Shown piece after piece: positions 35,901 through 38,471 of a stretch of 64,000 nucleotides of DNA; the first letter of the stretch is position 1; every line of letters starts with the position of its first letter. A program made the position numbers and the translations under genes. The DNA is from Colias croceus. Its lineage: Eukaryota > Arthropoda > Insecta > Lepidoptera > Pieridae. Under the pieces are notes generated by a model. That model saw nothing but the letters and a program-made list of their open reading frames with translations. It was not told where the DNA came from and made no database searches. Where the stretch lies: contig NC_059544.1 of assembly GCF_905220415.1 (NCBI RefSeq), positions 498,501 to 562,500 of the forward strand. Reading direction: 5' to 3'.

Positions 35901-38471
35901 GCTGATGTGCGGCACGGGCGAGGTGGTAGTGTCGGACTGGCGCGCGCACGCGCTGGTGGCGGGGGCGGGGCGCGACTGGGAGCGGCGCCTGGCGTGGCTG
36001 TGGGCGGCGCTCAACAACTTCACCAACGAGGAGCGGGCCCGTCTGCTGCAGTTCACTACGGGCTGCTCGCAGCTGCCGCCCAACGGCTTCCAGGTACGTG
36101 GCTGTGGGCGGCGCTCAACAACTTCACCAACGAGGAGCGGGCCCGTCTGCTGCAGTTCACTACGGGCTGCTCGCAGCTGCCGCCCAACGGCTTCCAGGTA
36201 CGTGGCTGTGGGCGGCGCTCAACAACTTCACCAACGAGGAGCGGGCCCGTCTGCTGCAGTTCACTACGGGCTGCTCGCAGCTGCCGCCCAACGGCTTCCA
36301 GGTACGTGGCTGTGGGCGGCGCTCAACAACTTCACCAACGAGGAGCGGGCCCGTCTGCTGCAGTTCACTACGGGCTGCTCGCAGCTGCCGCCCAACGGCT
36401 TCCAGGTACGTGGCTGTGGGCGGCGCTCAACAACTTCACCAACGAGGAGCGGGCCCGTCTGCTGCAGTTCACTACGGGCTGCTCGCAGCTGCCGCCCAAC
36501 GGCTTCCAGGTACGTGGCTGTGGGCGGCGCTCAACAACTTCACCAACGAGGAGCGGGCCCGTCTGCTGCAGTTCACTACGGGCTGCTCGCAGCTGCCGCC
36601 CAACGGCTTCCAGGTACGTGGCTGTGGGCGGCGCTCAACAACTTCACCAACGAGGAGCGGGCCCGTCTGCTGCAGTTCACTACGGGCTGCTCGCAGCTGC
36701 CGCCCAACGGCTTCCAGGTACGTGGCTGTGGGCGGCGCTCAACAACTTCACCAACGAGGAGCGGGCCCGTCTGCTGCAGTTCACTACGGGCTGCTCGCAG
36801 CTGCCGCCCAACGGCTTCCAGGTACGTGGCTGTGGGCGGCGCTCAACAACTTCACCAACGAGGAGCGGGCCCGTCTGCTGCAGTTCACTACGGGCTGCTC
36901 GCAGCTGCCGCCCAACGGCTTCCAGGTACGTGGCTGTGGGCGGCGCTCAACAACTTCACCAACGAGGAGCGGGCCCGTCTGCTGCAGTTCACTACGGGCT
37001 GCTCGCAGCTGCCGCCCAACGGCTTCCAGGTACGTGGCTGTGGGCGGCGCTCAACAACTTCACCAACGAGGAGCGGGCCCGTCTGCTGCAGTTCACTACG
37101 GGCTGCTCGCAGCTGCCGCCCAACGGCTTCCAGGTACGTGGCTGTGGGCGGCGCTCAACAACTTCACCAACGAGGAGCGGGCCCGTCTGCTGCAGTTCAC
37201 TACGGGCTGCTCGCAGCTGCCGCCCAACGGCTTCCAGGTACGTGGCTGTGGGCGGCGCTCAACAACTTCACCAACGAGGAGCGGGCCCGTCTGCTGCAGT
37301 TCACTACGGGCTGCTCGCAGCTGCCGCCCAACGGCTTCCAGGTACGTGGCTGTGGGCGGCGCTCAACAACTTCACCAACGAGGAGCGGGCCCGTCTGCTG
37401 CAGTTCACTACGGGCTGCTCGCAGCTGCCGCCCAACGGCTTCCAGGTACGTGAATTTTCTTTTAACCCATTGAGCCCCGAGCGGCCTGATCGGGCCACGA
37501 CACAATAGATTTTGTATTGTGTCTGTGATCCGGGGCCTGAGTTATTAATGAACTAACAAAACCGGGCAAACTCCGTTTCGCCACCACCGACACCTTTTCT
37601 TTGCTATAAACCTCACGGAGCCCGAGACCTCTCCAACGAATGCAAAACCGTGGAAATCGGTTCGTGCGTTCTGGAGTTATAGCGTCAAGAAGGAAAACCC
37701 GACTTATTTTTATATAGTAGATAATTCTATATTGCGTTAAAAATCCTACTTATAATATTATAAATGCGAATAAAACAAGTATAACATAAATATATACAAA
37801 GCAAAAGTAATGTACATGCCTTATTATAAAATCATCTAAGGGCCGATTTTTCAATGCTTGGATAAAACTAATCCGTCCAATAAAGTATTACACAATAATA
37901 TTAAAATGTCACGTAAACTGTCAAATATGGGCAATTAGAATACATTTTTAAAATGGTAGTTTTATACATTATTCGACGAATAAGTTTTATCCAAGCATTT
38001 AAAAATCGGCCCTAAAGCATAATAAATAGTATTTATAGACGTCATACATTTCAAATACAGTTTATCCCAGTCTTGTATTCAGTTCTAGCGAATTTAAAGA
38101 AAAGGTTCCTTCAAATTCGATCTAGGCTCTTTTATATTTATTTTTTTACTCAAAACAGAGCAGGCCATTGATCCAAATTAACCTATTGGTAACCGTAGAT
38201 GCGGTCGAACGTAAATATAATGTTATAATAAAAATCCCTCTCACAGGACCTAAACCCGCGGTTCCAAATAACCTTCTTTAATTAAAAATTCGTTCCACAG
38301 GACCTAAACCCTCGGTTCCAAATAACAGCCGCGCCAACATTCGGCGCATTACCCACAGCGCACACATGCTTCAACCAGCTGTGTCTCCCGGACTACGACT
38401 CGTACGAGCAGCTAGTTCGAGCGCTGCTGTGGGCCATCAACGAGGGAGGGGAGGGCTTTGGCATGATCTGA
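2312..38471 (+). CDS. AREL1: AREL1-type HECT E3 ubiquitin ligase, 17 exons
   Basis: Seen: 17 exons with GT-AG borders and matching phases give 943 codons plus TGA: 2312-2480, 16488-16653, 22687-22895, 23181-23320, 23722-23862, 24008-24116, 24708-24895, 25609-25810, 26120-26316, 27129-27278, 28015-28192, 29203-29348, 29744-29887, 30386-30559, 35300-35452, 35899-36093, 38301-38471. Order: N-terminal hydrophobic segment (res. 5-22), SAM-like helical part (about 35-180), second hydrophobic segment (about 184-200), filamin-like region (about 225-440), linker, HECT domain (about 590-943). The catalytic Cys is residue 910 in HTCFNQLCLP, and the protein ends GEGFGMI as in the family. Known: AREL1 (KIAA0317) passes ubiquitin from an E2 to its own Cys and then to substrates; the human enzyme targets IAP antagonists and opposes apoptosis. 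Vertebrate AREL1 (about 823 aa) starts near exon 4, so exons 1-3 are an N-terminal extension. The start ATG follows an in-frame TGA. Three splice junctions are tandemly duplicated (see findings). Confidence 0.95.
3113..3300 (-). repeat. Retroposon 3'-end fragment with (ATGAA)n tail
   Basis: Plus strand reads AATGAAATGAAATGAAATAC, an A-rich tract, then GGCCTGCCACTCAGTGCAAA. A simple-repeat tail next to a conserved-looking block is typical of a truncated non-LTR element inserted on the minus strand. Confidence 0.5.
4108..4312 (+). repeat. SINE-like unit A, copy 2
   Basis: ACTAGCTTACCGCCCGCGGC at the start and ACTATGTAGTGATG at the end; same order of blocks as copy 1. Confidence 0.85.
4317..4516 (+). 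repeat. Lepidopteran SINE/RTE-tail repeat
   Basis: ATATATAAAACTCAAAGGTG, GACTGATATAGTGATCTATC, GGGCTGAAATTTGGCATGCA and GTCGTGGGCGGAAGCTAGT form the common Lepidoptera short repeat. Confidence 0.75.
4755..4890 (+). promoter_or_regulatory. CpG-rich patch with a TGACGTCA site in intron 1
   Basis: A palindromic CRE-type site TGACGTCA lies at 4762-4769. It is followed by a GC-rich, CpG-rich run (CGACCCGACCGCCGCGGCGA) that stands out from the AT-rich intron. It could be an alternative promoter or first exon; this is inference only. Confidence 0.3.
8631..8821 (+). repeat. Interspersed repeat B, copy 2
   Basis: ATTATAAATGCGAAAGTAAC, four GTCT units, TACTGAACCAATTTGCATG, GATACCCGAGAAAGGACATA; ends AACCGCTAGTT. 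Confidence 0.85.
8944..9116 (-). repeat. Lepidopteran RTE/SINE tail repeat
   Basis: CTAGCGGTCCGCCCCGGCTT then ATCGAAATCGGTTCAGCCGT and TCTCGAGTTATGGAATTACA, a frequent Lepidoptera short repeat. 37545-37722 is a relative. Confidence 0.7.
11157..11200 (-). repeat. Short retroposon fragment
   Basis: CTAGCTGTGCCCGCGACTTC followed by GTCCGCGTGGAATAG, a common terminal block of Lepidoptera SINE-like repeats. Too short to classify. Confidence 0.5.
11310..11680. repeat. GGAAAATG-type minisatellite
   Basis: About 30 imperfect units built on CCGGAAAATGCC and TGGAAAATGTCC, 10-14 bp each. Open frames on both strands (145 aa minus, 66 aa plus) come only from the repeat. It directly abuts the truncated MITE at 11680. 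Confidence 0.9.
11680..11964 (-). mobile_element. Truncated copy of the TACAGGGTGTAATCG MITE
   Basis: Inverted relative of 61448-62905. It shares AAATTTGCGAAGTAATTAAA, GCTAAAATCTTTCATATTAA, TTAGGTTAAGTACTTTCGAT and the terminal CGATTACACC. It lacks the mariner found in the other copy, so it shows the empty site. Confidence 0.85.
12413..12714. repeat. Probable LINE-tail repeat fragment
   Basis: Contains GAAGAGATTCGATCGCTAGT and AGCGATAAGACCGCCTTATG, which resembles the widespread LINE tail with GCGATAAG(A/G)CCGCC. Open on both strands, but neither translation looks like a protein. Confidence 0.45.
13670..13915 (+). repeat. Interspersed repeat with (CAGACAAA)n
   Basis: CAGCTCCTCCCCCGGAGGTG, AAAATTTGAAGTCAATCTAT, then tandem CAGACAAA at 13815-13862 and TATCGATTATAGATCATGG. 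It has the layout of a Lepidoptera short retroposon tail. Confidence 0.7.
16310..16445 (+). repeat. 3'-UTR fragment related to the intron 14 LINE
   Basis: GAGTTTCTTGCCGACTC...CTGCTTTCCGAACCTGTGG and CTACTATAAAAAGTCTAGTTGAAT parallel 35008-35115 of the full LINE. It is a 5'-truncated copy just upstream of AREL1 exon 2. Confidence 0.75.
16488..16653 (+). CDS. AREL1: AREL1 exon 2 (helical, SAM-like)
   Basis: Acceptor TTCCAG, donor GTTAGT. Reads GISTLSGCASPEHLDRLPEL... then LVLRQWLATRSLQHVYTK, GC-rich against an AT-rich background. Leu/Arg-rich amphipathic helices resemble SAM-type folds; this domain call is an inference. Enters in phase 1 and leaves in phase 2. Confidence 0.85.
17802..19030. 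mobile_element. Non-autonomous DNA transposon with 17-bp TIRs and subterminal CTCGAGCGCG sites
   Basis: The ends TAGATAGGGAGGCGAAG and CTACCTCGCCTCCCTATCTA are inverted repeats. Three copies of CTCGAGCG(C/T)G sit in the left half (17837, 17975, 18113), two of them within ACTCGAGCG(C/T)G(G/T)CAG. Three inverted copies, ATCTGACGCGCTCGAG, sit in the right half (18570, 18708, 18838). Two GTCAGATTAAGA motifs lie between. No transposase frame is present. Superfamily unknown. Confidence 0.8.
19031..19215 (-). repeat. SINE-like unit A, copy 3 (reverse)
   Basis: Starts ACTACATAGTATAAAACAAA and ends GAAGCCGCGGGCGGTAAGCT, the reverse complement of the copies at 4108 and 60994. The 1.2-kb transposon abuts its tail. 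Confidence 0.85.
19455..19503 (-). repeat. End fragment of interspersed repeat B
   Basis: CTTTCGAATTTATAATATTAGTAGGAT-type end, as at 43233-43262. Confidence 0.55.
22687..22895 (+). CDS. AREL1: AREL1 exon 3
   Basis: Acceptor TTTCAG, donor GTGAGC. Reads LLSLDVSSLEDVYWLED...KHQDAWTWG, Trp-rich and helical. It joins exon 2 (phase 2) and exon 4 (phase 1) without a frame break. It completes the N-terminal extension that vertebrate AREL1 lacks. Confidence 0.85.
23181..23320 (+). CDS. AREL1: AREL1 exon 4 (second hydrophobic segment)
   Basis: Acceptor TTTCAG, donor GTATTC. GMLIVSVSVCGLVTLAAM is a membrane-type stretch aligning with the N terminus of vertebrate AREL1. It is followed by YVTGKYLHPPSCKV, matching the vertebrate YVRGNYLDPRSCKV. 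The internal ATG at 23187 could start a shorter vertebrate-like isoform. Confidence 0.9.
23515..23600 (-). repeat. Short retroposon tail fragment
   Basis: AAAGAATGAATGAAAGTTTTTATGGCAAG, a simple-repeat tail with adjoining block, similar to that at 35758-35815. Confidence 0.35.
23722..23862 (+). CDS. AREL1: AREL1 exon 5 (filamin-like repeat)
   Basis: 47 whole codons in phase 0 between TTTCCAG and GTATGA. Reads VEWGWEEPQSVGETMCF and ends AVHISHGTRK, corresponding to the start of the filamin-type immunoglobulin-like region in AREL1. Confidence 0.92.
23876..23945 (+). pseudogene. Non-LTR reverse transcriptase remnant 1
   Basis: Translates as LGVPQGYAFGPMLLVLYTVD, the RT motif GVPQGS-LGP-LF in decayed form. 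It starts 14 bp after the exon 5 donor. Confidence 0.7.
24008..24116 (+). CDS. AREL1: AREL1 exon 6 (filamin-like repeat)
   Basis: Acceptor TTGTAG, donor GTAAGT. VKFTVRTAGVYVISILIG is the classic filamin-repeat strand pattern. Leaves one base of a Gly codon for exon 7. Confidence 0.92.
24300..24560 (+). pseudogene. Non-LTR reverse transcriptase remnant 2
   Basis: Reads FFGLTKAFDFVNHELLDKC and then GVPQGSILGPLL, the RT blocks around the first catalytic Asp and the template-binding loop. Only 84 codons are open, between AREL1 exons 6 and 7. Confidence 0.9.
24708..24895 (+). CDS. AREL1: AREL1 exon 7 (filamin-like region, GC-rich)
   Basis: Very GC-rich. The acceptor GGTTTAG (weak pyrimidine tract) is set by phase and by matching GGVSAAGGPF to vertebrate GGLNVAYSP. 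Reads RKWFVAGGVAAGRSRVNRAP...HPRDHYDNPATLANNDAE. Donor GTGAGT. The long minus-strand frame here (24633-25145) is a shadow. Confidence 0.9.
24955..25140 (-). repeat. Interspersed repeat, GC-rich, class uncertain
   Basis: GGGACTGCCGCGGTAAAGCT, CCTCCGCCCGTCGGAGTGGG and GAAGCTATGCAATAGCTTAA look like a familiar Lepidoptera repeat block (hairpin CTATGCAATAG). It sits right after exon 7. Family assignment is from memory only. Confidence 0.4.
25510..25572 (+). pseudogene. Non-LTR reverse transcriptase remnant 3
   Basis: LLGVPQGYVLGPVLFVI is the RT GVPQG block, in intron 7. Very short. Confidence 0.7.
25609..25810 (+). CDS. AREL1: AREL1 exon 8
   Basis: Acceptor TTTCAG, donor GTAAGT. Reads GFSIEIKPIGGDSGEESL...FRAAIYYEGVLLHNGQFD, matching vertebrate CFHACISYQNQPINNGEFD. 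This is the end of the beta-rich substrate region. Confidence 0.93.
26120..26316 (+). CDS. AREL1: AREL1 exon 9
   Basis: Acceptor ACATCAG, donor GTGAGG. Reads PSDAATVQRQLSSKRATVSY, then LSPKQLIIKDYVLKIIPKRI and FRVCPSTK, which match vertebrate VSPKQFSVKEFYLKIIPWRL and FRVCPGTK. Confidence 0.93.
26625..26890 (-). pseudogene. Non-LTR reverse transcriptase remnant 4
   Basis: On the minus strand VIYTDFSKAFDTVNHHLLIK and a decayed GVPQGS block (VFPKAPI, frameshifted) can be read. It lies in intron 9, opposite to the gene. Confidence 0.85.
27129..27278 (+). CDS. AREL1: AREL1 exon 10
   Basis: 50 codons in phase 0. RRDLLAATFTQLL...CGGEDSFK matches vertebrate ERNILAATFIRSL...IGGSETF. Its donor GTGATC is followed ten bases later by a run of 15 G (27289-27303). 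Confidence 0.92.
27289..27303 (+). other. G15 run beside the exon 10 donor
   Basis: Fifteen consecutive G, followed by CTGCAGGGGGCGGGCTG. This gives four or more G tracts within 35 nt, able in principle to form a G-quadruplex in pre-mRNA about 10 nt from the 5' splice site. Confidence 0.9.
27714..28010 (+). repeat. 48-bp minisatellite made from the exon 11 acceptor junction
   Basis: Six units (starts near 27714, 27767, 27815, 27863, 27911, 27959) of CCAGAACAAGCAGGAGTTCT plus an AT-rich tail precede the real exon 11 start. Each contains CAG|AACAAGCAGGAG, the exon 11 border. Most units are 48 bp (16 codons); the first and last, at about 53 and 52 bp, sum so that frame is regained. The plus frame from 27718 is open through to exon 11. 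Confidence 0.92.
28015..28192 (+). CDS. AREL1: AREL1 exon 11 (start of HECT domain)
   Basis: Reads NKQEFFYSSLRARHLRQAHD...LRSSLKATKHFTLADW, matching vertebrate DKVNFFQRELRQVH and LESSLKATRNFSISDW. Donor GTGAGC. The acceptor GGCAG at 28014 is the last of seven similar acceptors. The first one (27717, after TTTTTGCAG) has the best pyrimidine tract and is in the same frame, so the exon might begin at 27718 and carry 99 more codons. Confidence 0.88.
28241..28440 (-). repeat. Interspersed repeat B, copy 3 (reverse)
   Basis: CTAGCTTTTCGCCTGCATCT, GTTCCCGTTCCCGTGGGATT and CTAAATTTCATTATAATAGG are the reverse complement of copy-type blocks at 41575. It starts about 50 bp after the exon 11 donor. Confidence 0.8.
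28441..29200 (+). other. AREL1 intron 11, unassigned remainder
   Basis: AT-rich; contains TAACGCTAAGGACTAGAAAC and a run of GTAGTAGTATTGTAGCAGTA at 28938. I recognise no element or exon here. Confidence 0.4.
29203..29348 (+). CDS. AREL1: AREL1 exon 12 (HECT N-lobe)
   Basis: Acceptor TGCAG, donor GTCAGT. GVDWGGVRREWFSLVCSALF is a hallmark HECT N-lobe motif (DxGGxRREWF). It ends LVHPNPDRPPHLK. Confidence 0.95.
29744..29887 (+). CDS. AREL1: AREL1 exon 13 (HECT N-lobe)
   Basis: 48 codons in phase 0. FEFAGKVVGKCLYESALGG and RSFLAHIIGLRVHYK are almost identical to vertebrate AREL1. The donor GTGACAC runs straight into a CA repeat. Confidence 0.95.
29888..30250 (+). repeat. (CA)n microsatellite region
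   Basis: Begins within the exon 13 donor (GTGACACACAC...) with about 20 CA units, followed by interrupted ACAC tracts to 30250. Open frames across it on both strands are repeat artefacts. Confidence 0.95.
30386..30559 (+). CDS. AREL1: AREL1 exon 14 (HECT)
   Basis: Acceptor TCTAG, donor GTGAGC. YFEQDDPELYLSKIKYIL matches vertebrate YFETDDPEFYKSKVCFIL. It ends KELVPNGASIR. A non-LTR retrotransposon sits in the next intron in the same orientation. Confidence 0.95.
30646..30745 (+). mobile_element. Left part of a hairpin-ended short element, split by the LINE
   Basis: Starts GAAGTGAAACTTCT, then CGTTATGGCAATACCGTCAC. A sister copy at 44852-45018 has the same start and CGTTACG blocks. The right part is at 35160-35211. 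Confidence 0.65.
30796..32037 (+). CDS. LINE ORF1: coiled-coil plus SGNH hydrolase-like protein
   Basis: First in-frame ATG at 30796 (the frame is open from 30760). Residues about 80-190 are rich in E, K, L and Q with heptad-like spacing (LEKVNKNLVQELDKYHRDLE), suggesting a trimerising coiled coil. After a Cys-containing spacer comes EIIVLSDSIGQGFGAML, resembling block I of SGNH/GDSL esterases, and IVIILYGDSLNIKNK at the position of block III. Esterase-like ORF1 proteins are known in CR1-type LINEs. ORF1 normally binds the element RNA. It ends TTA AAC TAG, overlapping a slippery heptamer. No CCHC knuckle seen. Confidence 0.8.
   Translation: MALSRIAKLECSLMEVQEDNPKRQCNTPSSLHDELVECGQLSGSVNFKKINFSSHKKLKKYLRLSKFIKRTQSIVRKSSFKNVVQLEKVNKNLVQELDKYHRDLEYYKILYDVETNELKEKIDSLSQMLNEVNQKYSAAQMQINEHIQQADDLIKLSNENMDRFESLTNKYVCQCSKSDNEQTSPHKLDCTDIHSVKPVTKISTSKTKHLSEQEIIVLSDSIGQGFGAMLNNLGLKVTNICTPNSSFNYIIKSLDHFSFNKNNIVIILYGDSLNIKNKDIDVGFQKMLEISSQTKCKFMLCTLPYLPGLTQEQNRLIHNMNLKLYNVTNHHRDAFLYFDINLCIKSFTLTKNTLYLPSRYKRELAMLIAYNINQSGTCLLSDPGSTIILCSSNNNYIHQPCVDRKSSPKLDLN
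32028..32034 (+). promoter_or_regulatory. Putative -1 frameshift slippery site TTTAAAC
   Basis: In the ORF1 frame it reads T TTA AAC followed at once by TAG. After a -1 slip it reads TTT AAA then CTA GTA..., which is the ORF2 frame. A possible 8-bp stem downstream pairs AGCTAAGC (32051-32058) with GCTTGGCT (32092-32099). Its spacer of 16 nt is longer than usual. Confidence 0.55.
32028..34901 (+). CDS. LINE ORF2: endonuclease and reverse transcriptase
   Basis: N-terminal apurinic-type endonuclease: IVHQNIQGLASKL, VTEHWLK, VYRPP, CGDFNIDIL (32474) and SDHCGQKVVF. Reverse transcriptase: PLFKKGDQEDCNNYRPISIL, FGFTKGRSTTDAG, CDLSKAFDCVEH, GVPQGSILGPFLFLVYINDL and the catalytic LFADDTSLIF (about 34057). 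It copies element RNA by target-primed reverse transcription. The frame is open from a stop near 32018, with no ATG before the conserved HQNIQG, and lies -1 to ORF1. I therefore set the start at the TTTAAAC heptamer (32028-32034). Reinitiation at a non-ATG codon is the alternative. No internal stops. Confidence 0.9.
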   Translation, partial: FKLVYKTTAKQTFSIVHQNIQGLASKLLEIELFLNHNRIKVFCVTEHWLKQCQLVINIDNYTLKSIYFRTYAIHGGSLIFVHNSVKCKERTDIVSLSVERTIELSCVELERYIIVCVYRPPSSDYNMFETVMEEILKRLSRSKKKVIVCGDFNIDILLQTQTATRIVNLFQSFNLYKLFNEPTRITPTSATCIDNIYCDCFCLEKNILNTLTSDHCGQKVVFEWDCLPEFKRINVRPMSKKGINKFRDNINKNLPVLNDQSCNNNPCEMFKNLFNLVHNEFEKIFKVKSLNITKDLPFSKWATPSIHRCRIVLYELYGMKQYNKDPSFLSYVRNYSKTFKIVCFTAKRLYIRDKIRESDNKVKTVWSIINGEMGKSKSSNTIKLVNNDRVIDKSADVALAFEEFFSSVPVTITNSLNSSSALAETFLRDHVAGCSTLFELRHVTASDIVTAFKTLNLKNTCDLWGMSVNLVNNIIENIAKNLAFIFNKCCDYGTFPNLLKLSKVIPLFKKGDQEDCNNYRPISILPTLSKVFEKLILNQLSSHFASNDLLHTKQFGFTKGRSTTDAGVALLTHIYKAWENSKNALGIFCDLSKAFDCVEHCTLLRKLNHYGIKGKAQNLIASYLHDRIQTVVVNGERSSGASINIGVPQGSILGPFLFLVYINDLPYYLQDRCEIVLFADDTSLIFNVDRHDPNVDEVNSALLHISEWFNANNLLLNAKKTTCVEFLLPNVKKLNRDITLNGEVLHPTESTVFLGLTLDEKLQWGAHVNTAAGKLSSAAYAVRKIRQLTDEDTARLVYFSYFHSIMSYGILLWGRAADIETIFILQKRAIRSIYNLRARDSLRDHFKNTGILTVPSQYIFNNILHVHKNADLHTRVGDRHDYGTRNRNRIEMPFFRLAKVKNSFMGQGIRFYNRIPHNIKEFSSSKFKTYIKNVLVQRAYYNIQEYMDDKNPWRVVA
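35160..35211 (+). mobile_element. Right end of the split hairpin-ended element
   Basis: AGAAGTTTCACTTC (35165-35178), inverted to the left end, then hairpin GTGTGC-TCG-GCACAC and a T run. The same arrangement occurs at 44978-45018. Confidence 0.65.
35300..35452 (+). CDS. AREL1: AREL1 exon 15 (HECT)
   Basis: 51 codons in phase 0. VSNSTKMQYLDALAQWRLAG...LVPDNLLAIFDENELE, the last part nearly identical to vertebrate AREL1. Acceptor CTACAG, donor GTAAGT. Confidence 0.95.
35758..35815 (-). repeat. (TGAA)n-tailed retroposon fragment
   Basis: TTTGAATGAATGAATGAATT then TATTGCAAGAAATTTTGCGA, a truncated 3' end inserted just before exon 16. Confidence 0.4.
35899..36093 (+). CDS. AREL1: AREL1 exon 16 (HECT C-lobe)
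   Basis: LLMCGTGEVVVSDWRAHALV then ALNNFTNEERARLLQFTTGC and SQLPPNGFQ, the C-lobe signature. Donor GTACGT at 36094. The last 101 exon bases plus three intron bases (35993-36096) are the template of the 13-fold 104-bp tandem duplication that follows. The first donor gives the family-length protein. Confidence 0.92.
36094..37445 (+). repeat. 13 perfect 104-bp tandem copies of exon 16 end plus donor
   Basis: 1,352 bp = 13 x 104. Every unit starts GTACGTGGCTG and ends GGCTTCCAG, so each is GT...AG in form and each junction reads CCAG|GTACGTG. Units look identical by eye. All three forward frames are open because the unit has no stop in any of them. 104 is not a multiple of three, so each copy shifts the frame. 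The CGTG at intron positions +4 to +7 matches the CGTG at 35993 in the exon, a likely microhomology at the first duplication. Confidence 0.97.
37545..37722 (-). repeat. Lepidopteran RTE/SINE tail repeat
   Basis: GGGCAAACTCCGTTTCGCCA, GGAAATCGGTTCGTGCGTTC and TGGAGTTATAGCGTCAAGAA; relative of 8944-9116. Confidence 0.65.
37723..38240 (+). other. AREL1 intron 16, remainder
   Basis: Holds an inverted repeat: GGGCCGATTTTTCAATGCTTG (37842) against CAAGCATTTAAAAATCGGCCC (37992). This is a small foldback of about 170 bp. The rest is AT-rich with nothing recognised. Confidence 0.6.
38247..38272 (+). repeat. Decoy duplicate of the exon 17 acceptor
   Basis: TCACAG|GACCTAAACCCGCGGTTC at 38241 repeats CCACAG|GACCTAAACCCTCGGTTC at 38295, spaced 54 bp. 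The upstream copy diverges after CAAATAAC and hits TAA, giving no HECT active site. Confidence 0.9.
38301..38471 (+). CDS. AREL1: AREL1 exon 17 (catalytic Cys, stop)
   Basis: DLNPRFQITAAPTFGALPTA then HTCFNQLCLPDYDSYEQL. The catalytic Cys codon TGC is at 38367-38369. It ends GEGFGMI and TGA. A decoy copy of the acceptor and first 26 exon bases lies 54 bp upstream; reading from it reaches TAA within 13 codons, so 38301 is the productive start. Confidence 0.95.
   Translation, partial: DLNPRFQITAAPTFGALPTAHTCFNQLCLPDYDSYEQLVRALLWAINEGGEGFGMI

Noticed and set aside
35993..37445. CRISPR-like array
   Set aside because: Units are contiguous and identical with no spacers, and the context is a eukaryotic exon.
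35832..37508. Three long (450-558 aa) overlapping forward frames
   Set aside because: They exist only because the 104-bp unit lacks stops in all frames. The only supported coding part is exon 16 (35899-36093).
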